DNA of 14,346 bases, taken from assembly GCA_036390995.1 (NCBI GenBank), contig DASWAT010000079.1, forward strand, positions 1 through 14,346. The letters run 5' to 3'. The position numbers and the translations under genes were made by a program. Position 1 is the first letter of the stretch. Every line of letters starts with the position of its first letter. Under the pieces are notes generated by a model. The model did not search any database and was not told where the DNA came from. It saw only the letters and a program-made list of their open reading frames with translations. Positions 7,650-14,307 of this stretch are shown piece after piece. The DNA is from DASQQQ01 sp036390995 (GTDB lineage: Bacteria > Actinomycetota > UBA4738 > HRBIN12).

Positions 7650-7949
7650 CTACGCCGGATCGACGTACATCGGCGCGAGCAGCATCAGCGAGAGCGGCGG
7701 CACCGTCCCGGCGTCGTAGCCGGGGAACAGCCGCAGCAGCTCGAGCTCGGTGGCACGCCGGGCGTCTGGATCGGCCACGGCCGCCCTGGCCAGATCGACG
7801 TCGAGATCGCGAGCCCCGGGGATCACCATGATCGCTGGACCGGCGCCGGTCATCACGACCTCGGTGCGGACGATGGCCTCGTCGGGGACGTCGACCGGCC
7901 GGGCACGGCCGTCGTCCGCGACGCGGTGCGGGATCACCGTGAGCACCAC
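7650..7949 (-). CDS. Short YbaK/EbsC-like aminoacyl-tRNA deacylase domain, probably a remnant
   Basis: The C-terminal half of the 99-residue product reads like the YbaK/ProXp editing domain: AIMVIPGARDLDVDLARAA, RATELELLRLFPGYDAG, TVPPL and LAPMYVDP match the usual order of beta strands and the G...G-VPP loop. Several things are wrong for an active enzyme. It is about 50 residues shorter than the usual 150-160, the common C-terminal part after YVD is absent, the loop between IPHR and VPDEAIV is short, and the position of the conserved lysine (usually VxKT) is Arg28 (IVRT). Similarity appears to begin slightly upstream of the chosen GTG (7949), at GYLQGRGV, with no ATG available. A decaying gene or a divergent mini-domain are both possible. 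It follows the CPBP gene on the same strand by 50 bases. Confidence 0.55.
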   Translation of the reverse strand: MVLTVIPHRVADDGRARPVDVPDEAIVRTEVVMTGAGPAIMVIPGARDLDVDLARAAVADPDARRATELELLRLFPGYDAGTVPPLSLMLLAPMYVDPA

Positions 7950-7999
7950 GCCGCGACCCTGCAGGTATCCCGTCGGGCTTGCGCTGCGACGACGCCTCT

Positions 8000-8746
8000 C
8001 TACGAGAAGCCCGGGAGGTGGCTGCGGAAGAGCAGGTATCCGGCTCCAGCGCCCAGATCCAGGAGGAGGTGCGCCACCACGAGAGGCCACGCTCGTCGGG
8101 TCCTCACGAACACGAACCCGAACAGGAGGCCCATGGCGAAGTTCCCGGCGAAACCGCCCCACCCCTGGTACAGGTGATACGTCCCGCGCAGGAGTGCGCT
8201 CGCGCCGATCGCGGCCACCGGCGTCAGCCGGAGCTGCTGGAGCCGGGTGATCAGGTACCCGGCCACGATGACCTCCTCCACCATCGCGGCCTGGATCGCG
8301 CTCATGAAGAGCACGGGCACCGTCCACCAATGACCCGGCGGGACCGGCACGACGAATCGGTTCACACCGAGGGCCACCGCGCCCAGGTACACGCCGATCC
8401 CCGCCGCGCTGACCACGACGAACAGCGCGGCACCCCGAGCCACGTCCTCCCGGAGTCGGTCGGTCGCCAGACCGATCGCGGCCGTCCCCTCGCCGTTCCT
8501 ACGCACCAGGTACACCACCAACCAGACCGGGGCGAGCCCGAACACGAAGTTCGCGAGCTGGGTCGGGAACGGCACCGCCGGTACCACGGCGACCGTGATG
8601 CCCTTCACAGGGGCGGAGGTAAGGCTGATGATCGCGTAGACGGCGCTCGCGAGCAGCGACAGCGAGAGGACGACCAGGACTTCCTCTCGCATCGCCCGAT
8701 GCGGAAGCACGGGCTCCGGAAGATGGCTGCCAACGTCCAGACGCAT
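8000..8746 (-). CDS. CPBP family intramembrane protein (CAAX protease/Abi-like)
   Basis: Multi-pass membrane protein of the CPBP superfamily related to Rce1/CAAX prenyl proteases; bacterial members are variously linked to bacteriocin self-immunity, membrane proteolysis or protein scaffolding. The 248-residue protein has about seven to eight hydrophobic segments. Motif 1 is EEVIVAGYL (E157, E158), motif 2 is RGTYHLYQG (187-195, His191), and motif 3 contains H226 in VVAHLLLD. The canonical EExxxR arginine is replaced by Ala162; other actinobacterial members, as I recall, also lack it. The ATG at 8746 is favoured by TACAGT six bases upstream; Met19 (8692) is an alternative start. It diverges from the 172-residue unknown gene and is followed by the YbaK-like gene. 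Substrate unknown. Confidence 0.88.
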   Translation of the reverse strand: MRLDVGSHLPEPVLPHRAMREEVLVVLSLSLLASAVYAIISLTSAPVKGITVAVVPAVPFPTQLANFVFGLAPVWLVVYLVRRNGEGTAAIGLATDRLREDVARGAALFVVVSAAGIGVYLGAVALGVNRFVVPVPPGHWWTVPVLFMSAIQAAMVEEVIVAGYLITRLQQLRLTPVAAIGASALLRGTYHLYQGWGGFAGNFAMGLLFGFVFVRTRRAWPLVVAHLLLDLGAGAGYLLFRSHLPGFS

Positions 8747-8752
8747 GGAGGA

Positions 8753-8758
8753 ACTGTA
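8753..8758 (-). promoter_or_regulatory. Putative -10 box of the CPBP gene (TACAGT)
   Basis: TACAGT on the minus strand is separated by only 6 bases (TCCTCC) from the ATG at 8746, so transcription would start at the initiation codon. There is no Shine-Dalgarno sequence. It lies 11 bases from the opposing -10-like box of the divergent gene. Confidence 0.5.
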
Positions 8759-8769
8759 CGGCCGTCGGC

Positions 8770-8775
8770 GATACT
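8770..8775 (+). promoter_or_regulatory. Putative -10 box of the 172-residue unknown gene (GATACT)
   Basis: GATACT fits the degenerate -10 pattern (A2 and T6 kept) and would start transcription near 8783, leaving a leader of about 35 bases that contains the TGGAGG ribosome binding site at 8805-8810. It is weaker evidence than the opposing TACAGT. Confidence 0.3.
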
Positions 8776-8817
8776 GGTCCCGGAGCGGGCACCATGGCCC
8801 ACCCTGGAGGCGAGCGG

Positions 8818-9336
8818 ATGCCCACAGGCGACGACGGGTTCGAGGAGCTCGCGGGACCGAACGAACGGGGCCCGGATCCCGAGACGAGCGGCGACCTCGC
8901 GAGTGAGATCGCCCGGGCGATGGGCGCGCCGCGGGACCGCGTGGCCGTCCGGCCCGAGGACGAGGAGATGGCGTGGCTCGAGCTCGACGGCCTACGGCTC
9001 TCCTGGTTCAACCTTCGGACGGCCTCTCGGATGAGCGCCGACCGACGGTCCCGGCTCGTGGAGGCGTTCGCGGAACTGGCCCGCCGCATCGACCGCCTCC
9101 GGCCGATGATGGAGCCCTTGGAGGTCGGGCGCCGCTACCGCGTGGAGTACCGCAACCAGCAGCTCCGCCGGAACATGCGGGTGAAGGGCGTGCTTCGCGG
9201 CGTCACCGAGTTCCGCCCCGCGAAGGGCGTGAACGGCGCCGGGTGGGTGCTGACGCTGGAGACGAAGCCCGCGATCGGGACGCCGGCGACCTTCCGGCTG
9301 GAGACCACCACGCTCGTGGACATCCGGCCGGCCTGA
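8818..9336 (+). CDS. Unrecognised 172-residue protein, acidic N-terminus, beta-rich C-terminus
   Basis: I do not recognise the family. The first 35 or so residues are acidic and probably disordered. Residues 40-68 (VAVRPEDEEMAWLELDG onward) look like a small beta unit. Residues 73-97 form a charged amphipathic helix with A/L heptad character. Residues 101-170 alternate basic and hydrophobic residues in beta strands (YRVEYRNQQLRRNMRVKGVLRGV and a closing TLVDIRP), suggesting a small barrel, perhaps nucleic-acid- or ligand-binding; that is inference only. No membrane segment or signal peptide is seen. The ATG at 8818 has a strong ribosome binding site (TGGAGG, 7-base spacer), so I prefer it to the ATG at 8794. 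Codon use is like its neighbours. It is followed by the FAD oxidoreductase after 49 bases that contain a separate -10-like box. Confidence 0.8.
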   Translation: MPTGDDGFEELAGPNERGPDPETSGDLASEIARAMGAPRDRVAVRPEDEEMAWLELDGLRLSWFNLRTASRMSADRRSRLVEAFAELARRIDRLRPMMEPLEVGRRYRVEYRNQQLRRNMRVKGVLRGVTEFRPAKGVNGAGWVLTLETKPAIGTPATFRLETTTLVDIRPA

Positions 9337-9346
9337 GCCGTCGGGC

Positions 9347-9377
9347 TAGACTCGCCTCCACTCGGATCCAGGGAGGT
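9347..9377 (+). promoter_or_regulatory. -10 box (TAGACT) and ribosome binding site of the FAD oxidoreductase
   Basis: TAGACT at 9347-9352 would place transcription start near 9360. GGGAGGT at 9371-9377 lies 8 bases before a TTG at 9386 and fixes that TTG as the start codon. Unlike several neighbours, this gene therefore appears to use a normal leader. Confidence 0.5.
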
Positions 9378-9385
9378 GCCGTTCC

Positions 9386-10600
9386 TTGGCCAGGGAAACC
9401 GCGGATCTCGTCATCGTGGGGGCCGGCACCGTCGGCGGGTGGGCCTCGTACTTCGCGGCGACGAGCGGCGCGAAGGAGGTGGTCGTGCTGGAGCGCGGGC
9501 TCGCCGGTCAAGGCGCCAGCAGCCGGGCGGCCGGCGTGGTCCGGGCACAGGGCGGTACGCCCGAGACGGTGGCCCTCGGTCGCTGGTCGATCGACTTCTA
9601 CCGGCGGCAACCGGAGCTTCTGGGAACCGACTCGGGATTCCGCGAGCTCGGCTACCTGATCCTGGCGGTGACGAGGGAGGACGAGCGGGACGGACGCGAT
9701 CGCGTTGCCATGCAGCAGGCAGCCGGTCTCGACGTGCGGTGGGCGTCGGCCGAGGAGGCGGTGGCGCTGAACCCGACGCTTGCGCCCCACGGGCACCGAG
9801 GCGGCAGCTACGCGTCCGCCGATGGGTGCATCGACCCACCGAGGAACGTGCGCGCGTACTCCCTGGCCATGCAGCGGGCGAAGGTGGGGCTGCGCGAAGG
9901 CACGCCCTTCGTAGGGCTGCGAACGAGGAAGGCCCGCGGGGGAACGCTCCGCGTGACCGGAGTACAGACGCCCCGCGGCGCGATCGCTACCGAGCGGGTC
10001 ATCCTCACCGGCGGGCCGACGCTGCGGGAGGTGGGCAAGCTCGTCGGTGTTCGGATCCCGGCGGGTGGTGCTCGGCACCAGGTCGCGGTGAGCGAGGGGC
10101 ATCCGGCCTTCGAGGTGGAGCGCCTACCGATGGTCTTCGACCTCGGCGCGGGGCTGTACTGGCGCCTGGAGGAGGGCGGACTCCTGTGGGGCATGAGCAA
10201 CCCGAACGAACGCCCCGGGCCGGCGGTCGAGATCGACTGGCCGTACCTGCGGAAGATGGAGCGCCGGTTGAACCGACTGGTCCCCGTGACCAAGGACCTC
10301 GGCATCCGCAGGGTCTGGGCCGCGACGATCGACTACACCCCGGACCACCTCCCGATCCTGGGGCCCGCCCTCCTCCAGGACGGCGCAGCGATCGAAGGGA
10401 CCACGGTGGCCTCGCCGGGCGGCCACGGCATGATGTGGGGGCCGGCGGTGGCTCGGATCGCCGCGGACCTTGCGCTGCAGGGTGTGACGGAGGTGACCGA
10501 CGTCTCGGACTTCGGCCTCCACCGCTTCGACGAGCAGGGCCGTTCGCGGTTCTACGACCCGGTCGCACTCCCCTTTCCGGACAGCTTCGACGAGGACTGA
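9386..10600 (+). CDS. FAD-dependent oxidoreductase of the DAO family (glycine/sarcosine oxidase-like)
   Basis: Flavoenzyme likely to oxidise an amine or amino acid, with oxygen or an acceptor taking the electrons. The 404-residue protein begins with a Rossmann ADP-binding motif VIVGAGTVGG (9-18) ending in the acidic strand VVVLERG (about 32-38). The Ser/Arg stretch QGASSRAAGVVR that follows is the usual FAD contact of the family. The C-terminus carries TPDHLPILGP and SPGGHGMMWGPAVARIAADL, the typical closing FAD motif. It lacks obvious extra domains, which fits single-subunit sarcosine, glycine or D-amino-acid oxidases or a subunit of an octopine/proline-dehydrogenase-type complex. The TTG start is chosen for its GGGAGGT at good spacing. 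It converges with the pirin gene, 52 bases between stops. Substrate cannot be deduced. Confidence 0.9.
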   Translation: MARETADLVIVGAGTVGGWASYFAATSGAKEVVVLERGLAGQGASSRAAGVVRAQGGTPETVALGRWSIDFYRRQPELLGTDSGFRELGYLILAVTREDERDGRDRVAMQQAAGLDVRWASAEEAVALNPTLAPHGHRGGSYASADGCIDPPRNVRAYSLAMQRAKVGLREGTPFVGLRTRKARGGTLRVTGVQTPRGAIATERVILTGGPTLREVGKLVGVRIPAGGARHQVAVSEGHPAFEVERLPMVFDLGAGLYWRLEEGGLLWGMSNPNERPGPAVEIDWPYLRKMERRLNRLVPVTKDLGIRRVWAATIDYTPDHLPILGPALLQDGAAIEGTTVASPGGHGMMWGPAVARIAADLALQGVTEVTDVSDFGLHRFDEQGRSRFYDPVALPFPDSFDED

Positions 10601-10652
10601 CCTCCTCCTCCGACGTCAGCTCGGATGTCGCGACGAGGCGGACGTCCACGGG

Positions 10653-11357
10653 TTACGCGAGCACGACGTCGACCAGGATCAGCTCGCTGTCGGCCGACGC
10701 CTCGATCTGGATCGTCGGCTCGTCGGCGATCTGGGCGGCGTCCCCGGTCGTCATCCGATCGCCGTTGACGGACAGGTTTCCCTCGATCATGTAGAGGTAC
10801 ACGCCTCGGCCATCGCGGAGCTCGTGCTCGACACGTCGGCCGGCCGAAAGGTGCGAGACGAACACGTGCGCGTCCTGATGCACGAGCACCGCATCGCGGT
10901 CGTCGCCGGAGATCACCTTGAGCAGCCGGTCGGTCCGATCCTCCTTCGTGAACACCTTCTGCTCGACGCCGGGCGGAAGGCCGAGCTCCGCCGGCAGGAT
11001 CCACAGCTGGAGGAACCGCAGGGGCTCGGTGTCCGAGCCGTTCTGCTCCGAGTGCCAGGCGCCCGAACCCAGGGTCATCCGCTGCACGGACCCGGGGGGC
11101 AGCATGCCGGGCGGACCACCGACGTCGTCCTGGTGGCGGAAGGTGCCCTCGACGACGTACGTCAGCCCCTCGATGTCCCGATGGGGGTGGAGGGGCCAGA
11201 CCGCACCGGGGATCAGGCGATCGTCGTTGAACACGCGGAGCGGTCCGAACCCCACCCGGGCGGGGTCCCGGTACTCGTCGAACGAGAAGTGCCAGCGGGC
11301 ACGGAACCAGCCGCCCTCCTTCTCGTAGATCTCGGCGTCGCGACGGATCTCGATCAT
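10653..11357 (-). CDS. Pirin family protein (bicupin)
   Basis: Metal-binding bicupin; relatives include human pirin and E. coli YhhW, some with quercetin 2,3-dioxygenase activity, others acting as partners of enzymes or regulators. The 234-residue protein has the N-terminal cupin metal site complete: H57 and H59 in PLHPHRDIEG and H102 and E104 in GAWHSEQN, close to the human pirin positions. The C-terminal cupin (about 130-234) keeps the fold but lacks such ligands. The ATG at 11357 has GGAG seven bases upstream and gives the common MIxIRR N-terminus; the in-frame GTG at 11375 has no ribosome binding site. It lies 64 bases downstream of the AsnC-domain gene on the same strand and may share its transcript. 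True substrate unknown. Confidence 0.92.
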   Translation of the reverse strand: MIEIRRDAEIYEKEGGWFRARWHFSFDEYRDPARVGFGPLRVFNDDRLIPGAVWPLHPHRDIEGLTYVVEGTFRHQDDVGGPPGMLPPGSVQRMTLGSGAWHSEQNGSDTEPLRFLQLWILPAELGLPPGVEQKVFTKEDRTDRLLKVISGDDRDAVLVHQDAHVFVSHLSAGRRVEHELRDGRGVYLYMIEGNLSVNGDRMTTGDAAQIADEPTIQIEASADSELILVDVVLA

Positions 11358-11377
11358 GCGCACGCTCCGCGTCACCG

Positions 11378-11394
11378 CTGCGGCGGATCCGCAG
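11378..11394 (-). other. Small hairpin between the AsnC-domain gene and pirin
   Basis: CTGCGG and CCGCAG form a perfect 6-bp stem with a 5-nt loop in the 64-base spacer. No T-run follows. It could weaken read-through between the two genes or be chance in GC-rich DNA. Confidence 0.25.
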
Positions 11395-11421
11395 GGCAGG
11401 GAACCGTCGCCGCCTGCGCGA

Positions 11422-11655
11422 CTACAGTTGGAGGACCGGGCACGTCAGGGTGCGGGTGACGCCCTCGACCGATTGGATCGGCATGACGATGGCCTTCGCC
11501 AACTCGTCCAGGTCCGCCGCCTCGCCGCGGGCGATCACGTCGTAGGGGCCCGTCACCCCGTCGACCTGCACGATCCCCTTGATCTTGTCGATCTCCCTCG
11601 TGACGTGGGTGGCCTTGCCGACCTCGGTCTGGATGAGGATGTACGCGCTGACCAC
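11422..11655 (-). CDS. Stand-alone Lrp/AsnC effector-binding (RAM) domain protein
   Basis: Seventy-seven residues comprising only the alpha-beta sandwich of Lrp/AsnC regulators, without the helix-turn-helix. The pattern AYILIQTEVGK, VTREIDKIKGIVQVDGVTGPYDVIA and the closing VEGVTRTLTCPVLQL match this domain. Such single-domain proteins usually oligomerise and bind amino acids; some partner full-length Lrp proteins. The product is cytoplasmic. The start is a GTG with GAGGGGG five bases upstream, and TACGAT lies about 31 bases before it. It diverges from the GH4 gene (92 bases between) and precedes pirin. Without a DNA-binding domain it cannot be assumed to regulate these genes by itself. Confidence 0.9.
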   Translation of the reverse strand: MVSAYILIQTEVGKATHVTREIDKIKGIVQVDGVTGPYDVIARGEAADLDELAKAIVMPIQSVEGVTRTLTCPVLQL

Positions 11656-11686
11656 GATGACCCCCTCGTTCGGACGGCTCGCCCGT

Positions 11687-11692
11687 ATCGTA
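11687..11692 (-). promoter_or_regulatory. Putative -10 box of the AsnC-domain gene (TACGAT)
   Basis: TACGAT on the minus strand lies 31 bases before the GTG at 11655. It would give a leader of about 24 bases containing the GAGGGGG ribosome binding site at 11661-11667. Confidence 0.4.
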
Positions 11693-11735
11693 CGCGATGC
11701 GGTGCAGGCTCGCGCGGGGCCTCTTGGGCCACGGG

Positions 11736-11741
11736 TACACT
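11736..11741 (+). promoter_or_regulatory. Putative -10 box of the GH4 gene (TACACT)
   Basis: TACACT is followed by 6 bases and the ATG at 11748, a leaderless arrangement with no Shine-Dalgarno sequence. It supports this start over the upstream in-frame codon at 11697. Confidence 0.5.
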
Positions 11742-11747
11742 GCGCCC

Positions 11748-13055
11748 ATGCGTCGGATCGTCATCATCGGGGCGGGCAGCGTGGAGTTCACCCGCAACGT
11801 GGTGGCGGACCTCTGCTCCTACCGTGAGCTGCACGGCGAGCTCGCGATCGCGCTCCACGACATCGACGAGGAGCGGCTGGCGTACTCGGAGCGCGCGGCC
11901 GTCTCGATCGTTCGCCGAACCGGCGCGGGGTATCCGGTCGAGGCCCACGCCGACCGCCGAGCCGCGCTCGACGGCGCCGGCTACGCGATCAACGAGATCC
12001 AGGTCGGCGGGTACCGCGCCACGATCACCGACTTCGAGATCCCGAGGAAGTACGGGCTCCGCCAGACGATCGCGGACACGATCGGGATCGGCGGCATCTT
12101 CCGTGGGCTGCGGACCATCCCGGTGATGGTGGGGATCGGCGACGACATGCACGAGCTCTGCCCGGACGCCCTCCTCCTCAACTACGCGAACCCCATGGCC
12201 ATGCTCCCATGGGCGGTCTACGCGGGGACCCCTTTCCACAACGTGATCGGCGTGTGCCACTCGGTTCGCGACACGCACCGCTTCCTTGCACGGACGGTTG
12301 GCGTGCCGGAGGAGGACGTCGCGTTCCGCACGGCGGGGTTCAACCACCAGTGCTTCGTCCTGGAGTTCCGCCACCGCCGCACCGGTGAGGACCTGTACCC
12401 GAGGCTGCGGCAGATCGTCGAGGCCGACCCCGGGGGCCTCGGCCGCCGGGTGCGCGTGGAGATCTTCAAGCGCTTCGGCTACTTCCCCACCGAATCCAGC
12501 GAGCACTCCAGCGAGTACGTCCCCTGGTTCCTCCACCACGACGACCAGGTGGAGCGGTTCCGTTGCGAGATCGACGAGTACATCCGCAGGAGCGACGAGA
12601 ACCTCGAGGACTGGGAGCGGACGAAGGCCGCGCTCGACGCCGATGAGGAGCTCGACACCCAGCCCACCTCCGAGCTGGCCTCCGAGATCGTCCACTCGCT
12701 CGAGACGGGAACCGTCCGCGAGGTCTACGCGAACGTCCGCAACGGCGGCCTCATCGACGGACTGCCCGAGGATGCGTGCGTGGAGGTACCCACGCTGGTC
12801 GACAAGAACGCGGTCCAGCCCACACGGATCGGTGCCCTTCCGCCGCAGTGCCTCGCGCTCAACCGGACGTTCCTGAACGTGGTCGAGCTCACCGTCCGCG
12901 CGGCCTTGGAGGAACGGCGGGACCTCGTCTACGCGGCGGCCATGCTCGACCCGAACACCGGGGCCACACTCACCACGCAGCAGATCGTCTCGATGTGCGA
13001 CGAGCTCATCGATGCCCACGGCGACCTCATGCCGCGGGGGATCCGGCGGAGCTGA
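11748..13055 (+). CDS. Family GH4 glycosidase (alpha-galactosidase/alpha-galacturonidase-like)
   Basis: NAD- and Mn-dependent glycosidase that cleaves by a redox-elimination mechanism in the cytoplasm. The 435-residue protein begins with the NAD-binding IVIIGAGSVEFT (4-15) and an acidic strand end ALHDID (35-40). It has NYANPMAM (145-152), the metal ligand C170 in GVCHSV and H200 in GFNHQ. The CHSV motif is the one associated with MelA-type alpha-galactosidases and related alpha-galacturonidases, rather than the CHEV or CNVP types acting on phosphorylated sugars. Length is normal. The ATG at 11748 is preceded closely by TACACT. It diverges from the AsnC-domain gene and converges with an MFS transporter, four bases between stops, which may bring in its substrate. 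Exact sugar unknown. Confidence 0.92.
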   Translation: MRRIVIIGAGSVEFTRNVVADLCSYRELHGELAIALHDIDEERLAYSERAAVSIVRRTGAGYPVEAHADRRAALDGAGYAINEIQVGGYRATITDFEIPRKYGLRQTIADTIGIGGIFRGLRTIPVMVGIGDDMHELCPDALLLNYANPMAMLPWAVYAGTPFHNVIGVCHSVRDTHRFLARTVGVPEEDVAFRTAGFNHQCFVLEFRHRRTGEDLYPRLRQIVEADPGGLGRRVRVEIFKRFGYFPTESSEHSSEYVPWFLHHDDQVERFRCEIDEYIRRSDENLEDWERTKAALDADEELDTQPTSELASEIVHSLETGTVREVYANVRNGGLIDGLPEDACVEVPTLVDKNAVQPTRIGALPPQCLALNRTFLNVVELTVRAALEERRDLVYAAAMLDPNTGATLTTQQIVSMCDELIDAHGDLMPRGIRRS

Positions 13056-13059
13056 GCAC

Positions 13060-14307
13060 CTACACCTCTGAGGGCGGCAGACCCACGCCGCTCCCGAACG
13101 GCGGCGCACCCACAGCCTCGCCCTCCACGGGAGCCGGCCGACGGAACTGCGATGTGTTCAGCGCCGCCATCGACAACGCCCCGGCCCCGAGCGCGAACAC
13201 GCACGCACCCACGTAGAGCACCTCCGGCCCAAGCCGCTGGAAGACGACCCCGCCGATCGCGCCGCCCAGGATCGGGGACACGCCGAACCCGACCGTCGAG
13301 GCGATCGATTGGCCGGTCGAGTGCAGCCGCGGCGGGACCAGACGGCCCACGATCACCACGGTGCTGGTGAACAGCAGCGCGAACCCGGCGCCCTCGAACA
13401 CCGTGAGCATCGACACGATCGTCGGGTTCGAGATCAGGCCCCACAGGAGGAACCCGGTCCCGTAGACGACGCACCCCGCCACGAACACCAGCCGCAGCCC
13501 CACGCGCGCCGCCAACCGTGAGGAAAGGCGCATCGTCGGCACCTCCATCAGGCCGCCGAGCGCCGTGCCGAAGCCGATGAGCCGGGGACCTCCCCCTTCG
13601 GCCAGGATCTTCAGCGAGATGAAGTTCCAGGCCGCGGAGAAGGCCACCCACACCAGCATGCTGGCGGCGAGGAACGCCCAGAACCGCGGCGCCTCGCGGA
13701 ACACCGCACCGACGGAGCCCAGCCGGCCGTGCGCCTCCTCCCCGGCCTGCGGCCGGTCCCGGGCTACCGAGAAGCTCCAGCCGAGCAGCGCCAGGCTGGC
13801 GGCCGCGTAGGCCGTCAGCATCCACTGGATGCCGGTGGCCTGCAGAACGAAGCCGAGCGCGAGACAGGCGGCCGCGTAGCTCAGGCTCTCCCACGCGCGG
13901 ATCCGCCCGTAGTCGGTCATGCGCTCTTCACCGAGGTGCGCGAGCGCCAGCGCGTCGATGTTCGGCCCGACCGTGCTGCTGGTGGCGGCGAGCAACATCG
14001 TGGTGATCACCACGGCCGCCAGCCCGTCGCCCCACCAGAAGAGTATGAGCGCCGCAACCGTCGCGCCGGCCGCGGCCAGCTGGAGCACCGAGCGACGACC
14101 GATCTTCGTGTCGGCGACGTGGCCCCACACGGGGTTCGTCAGCACGCGGGCCAGCGCCATCGCCGCAATCACGAGCCCGATCTCGCTCTCGGAGAGGCCT
14201 CGCTCCTCCAGGAACGGGGCGAAGAACGGGAAGAAGGATGCGATCACCAGGCCGAACAGGACGAACAGCACCTGGATCGCGACGGCGGGCCGGATGCGAG
14301 CGGGCAC
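13060..14307 (-). CDS. MFS transporter, LacY/HcaT-like (MFS_1-like)
   Basis: Secondary transporter of the inner membrane, probably a proton symporter. The 415-residue protein has about 12 hydrophobic helices, with the first at about 10-30. It has the family loop between helices 2 and 3 (NPVWGHVADTKIGRR, 58-72) and the segment DYGRIRAWESLSYA (132-145), which resembles the YGRIRxWGS signature of the LacY/HcaT-like group. A soluble Pro/Gly-rich tail follows residue 388. The start is uncertain: the GTG at 14307 has no ribosome binding site, and the frame stays open to the window edge (readable as GSDGRLIHEAPP before it), so the true start may lie outside. The neighbouring GH4 glycosidase suggests a glycoside or oligosaccharide substrate, but aromatic acids or nucleosides are equally possible. 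Confidence 0.85.
   Translation of the reverse strand: MPARIRPAVAIQVLFVLFGLVIASFFPFFAPFLEERGLSESEIGLVIAAMALARVLTNPVWGHVADTKIGRRSVLQLAAAGATVAALILFWWGDGLAAVVITTMLLAATSSTVGPNIDALALAHLGEERMTDYGRIRAWESLSYAAACLALGFVLQATGIQWMLTAYAAASLALLGWSFSVARDRPQAGEEAHGRLGSVGAVFREAPRFWAFLAASMLVWVAFSAAWNFISLKILAEGGGPRLIGFGTALGGLMEVPTMRLSSRLAARVGLRLVFVAGCVVYGTGFLLWGLISNPTIVSMLTVFEGAGFALLFTSTVVIVGRLVPPRLHSTGQSIASTVGFGVSPILGGAIGGVVFQRLGPEVLYVGACVFALGAGALSMAALNTSQFRRPAPVEGEAVGAPPFGSGVGLPPSEV

Noticed and set aside
7950..8330. Upstream extension of the YbaK-like frame
   Set aside because: Beyond about 7990 it overlaps the CPBP coding sequence in another frame and the residues lose any YbaK likeness. Only the part after about 7949 is kept.
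10601..10652. Possible intrinsic terminator between the FAD oxidoreductase and pirin
   Set aside because: Only weak short pairings (GAGG/CCTC, GACGTC copies) and no T-run on either strand.
11553..13109. Minus-strand open frame of 518 codons opposite the GH4 gene
   Set aside because: It is a shadow of a well-recognised GH4 enzyme; no motif is seen in the antisense product.
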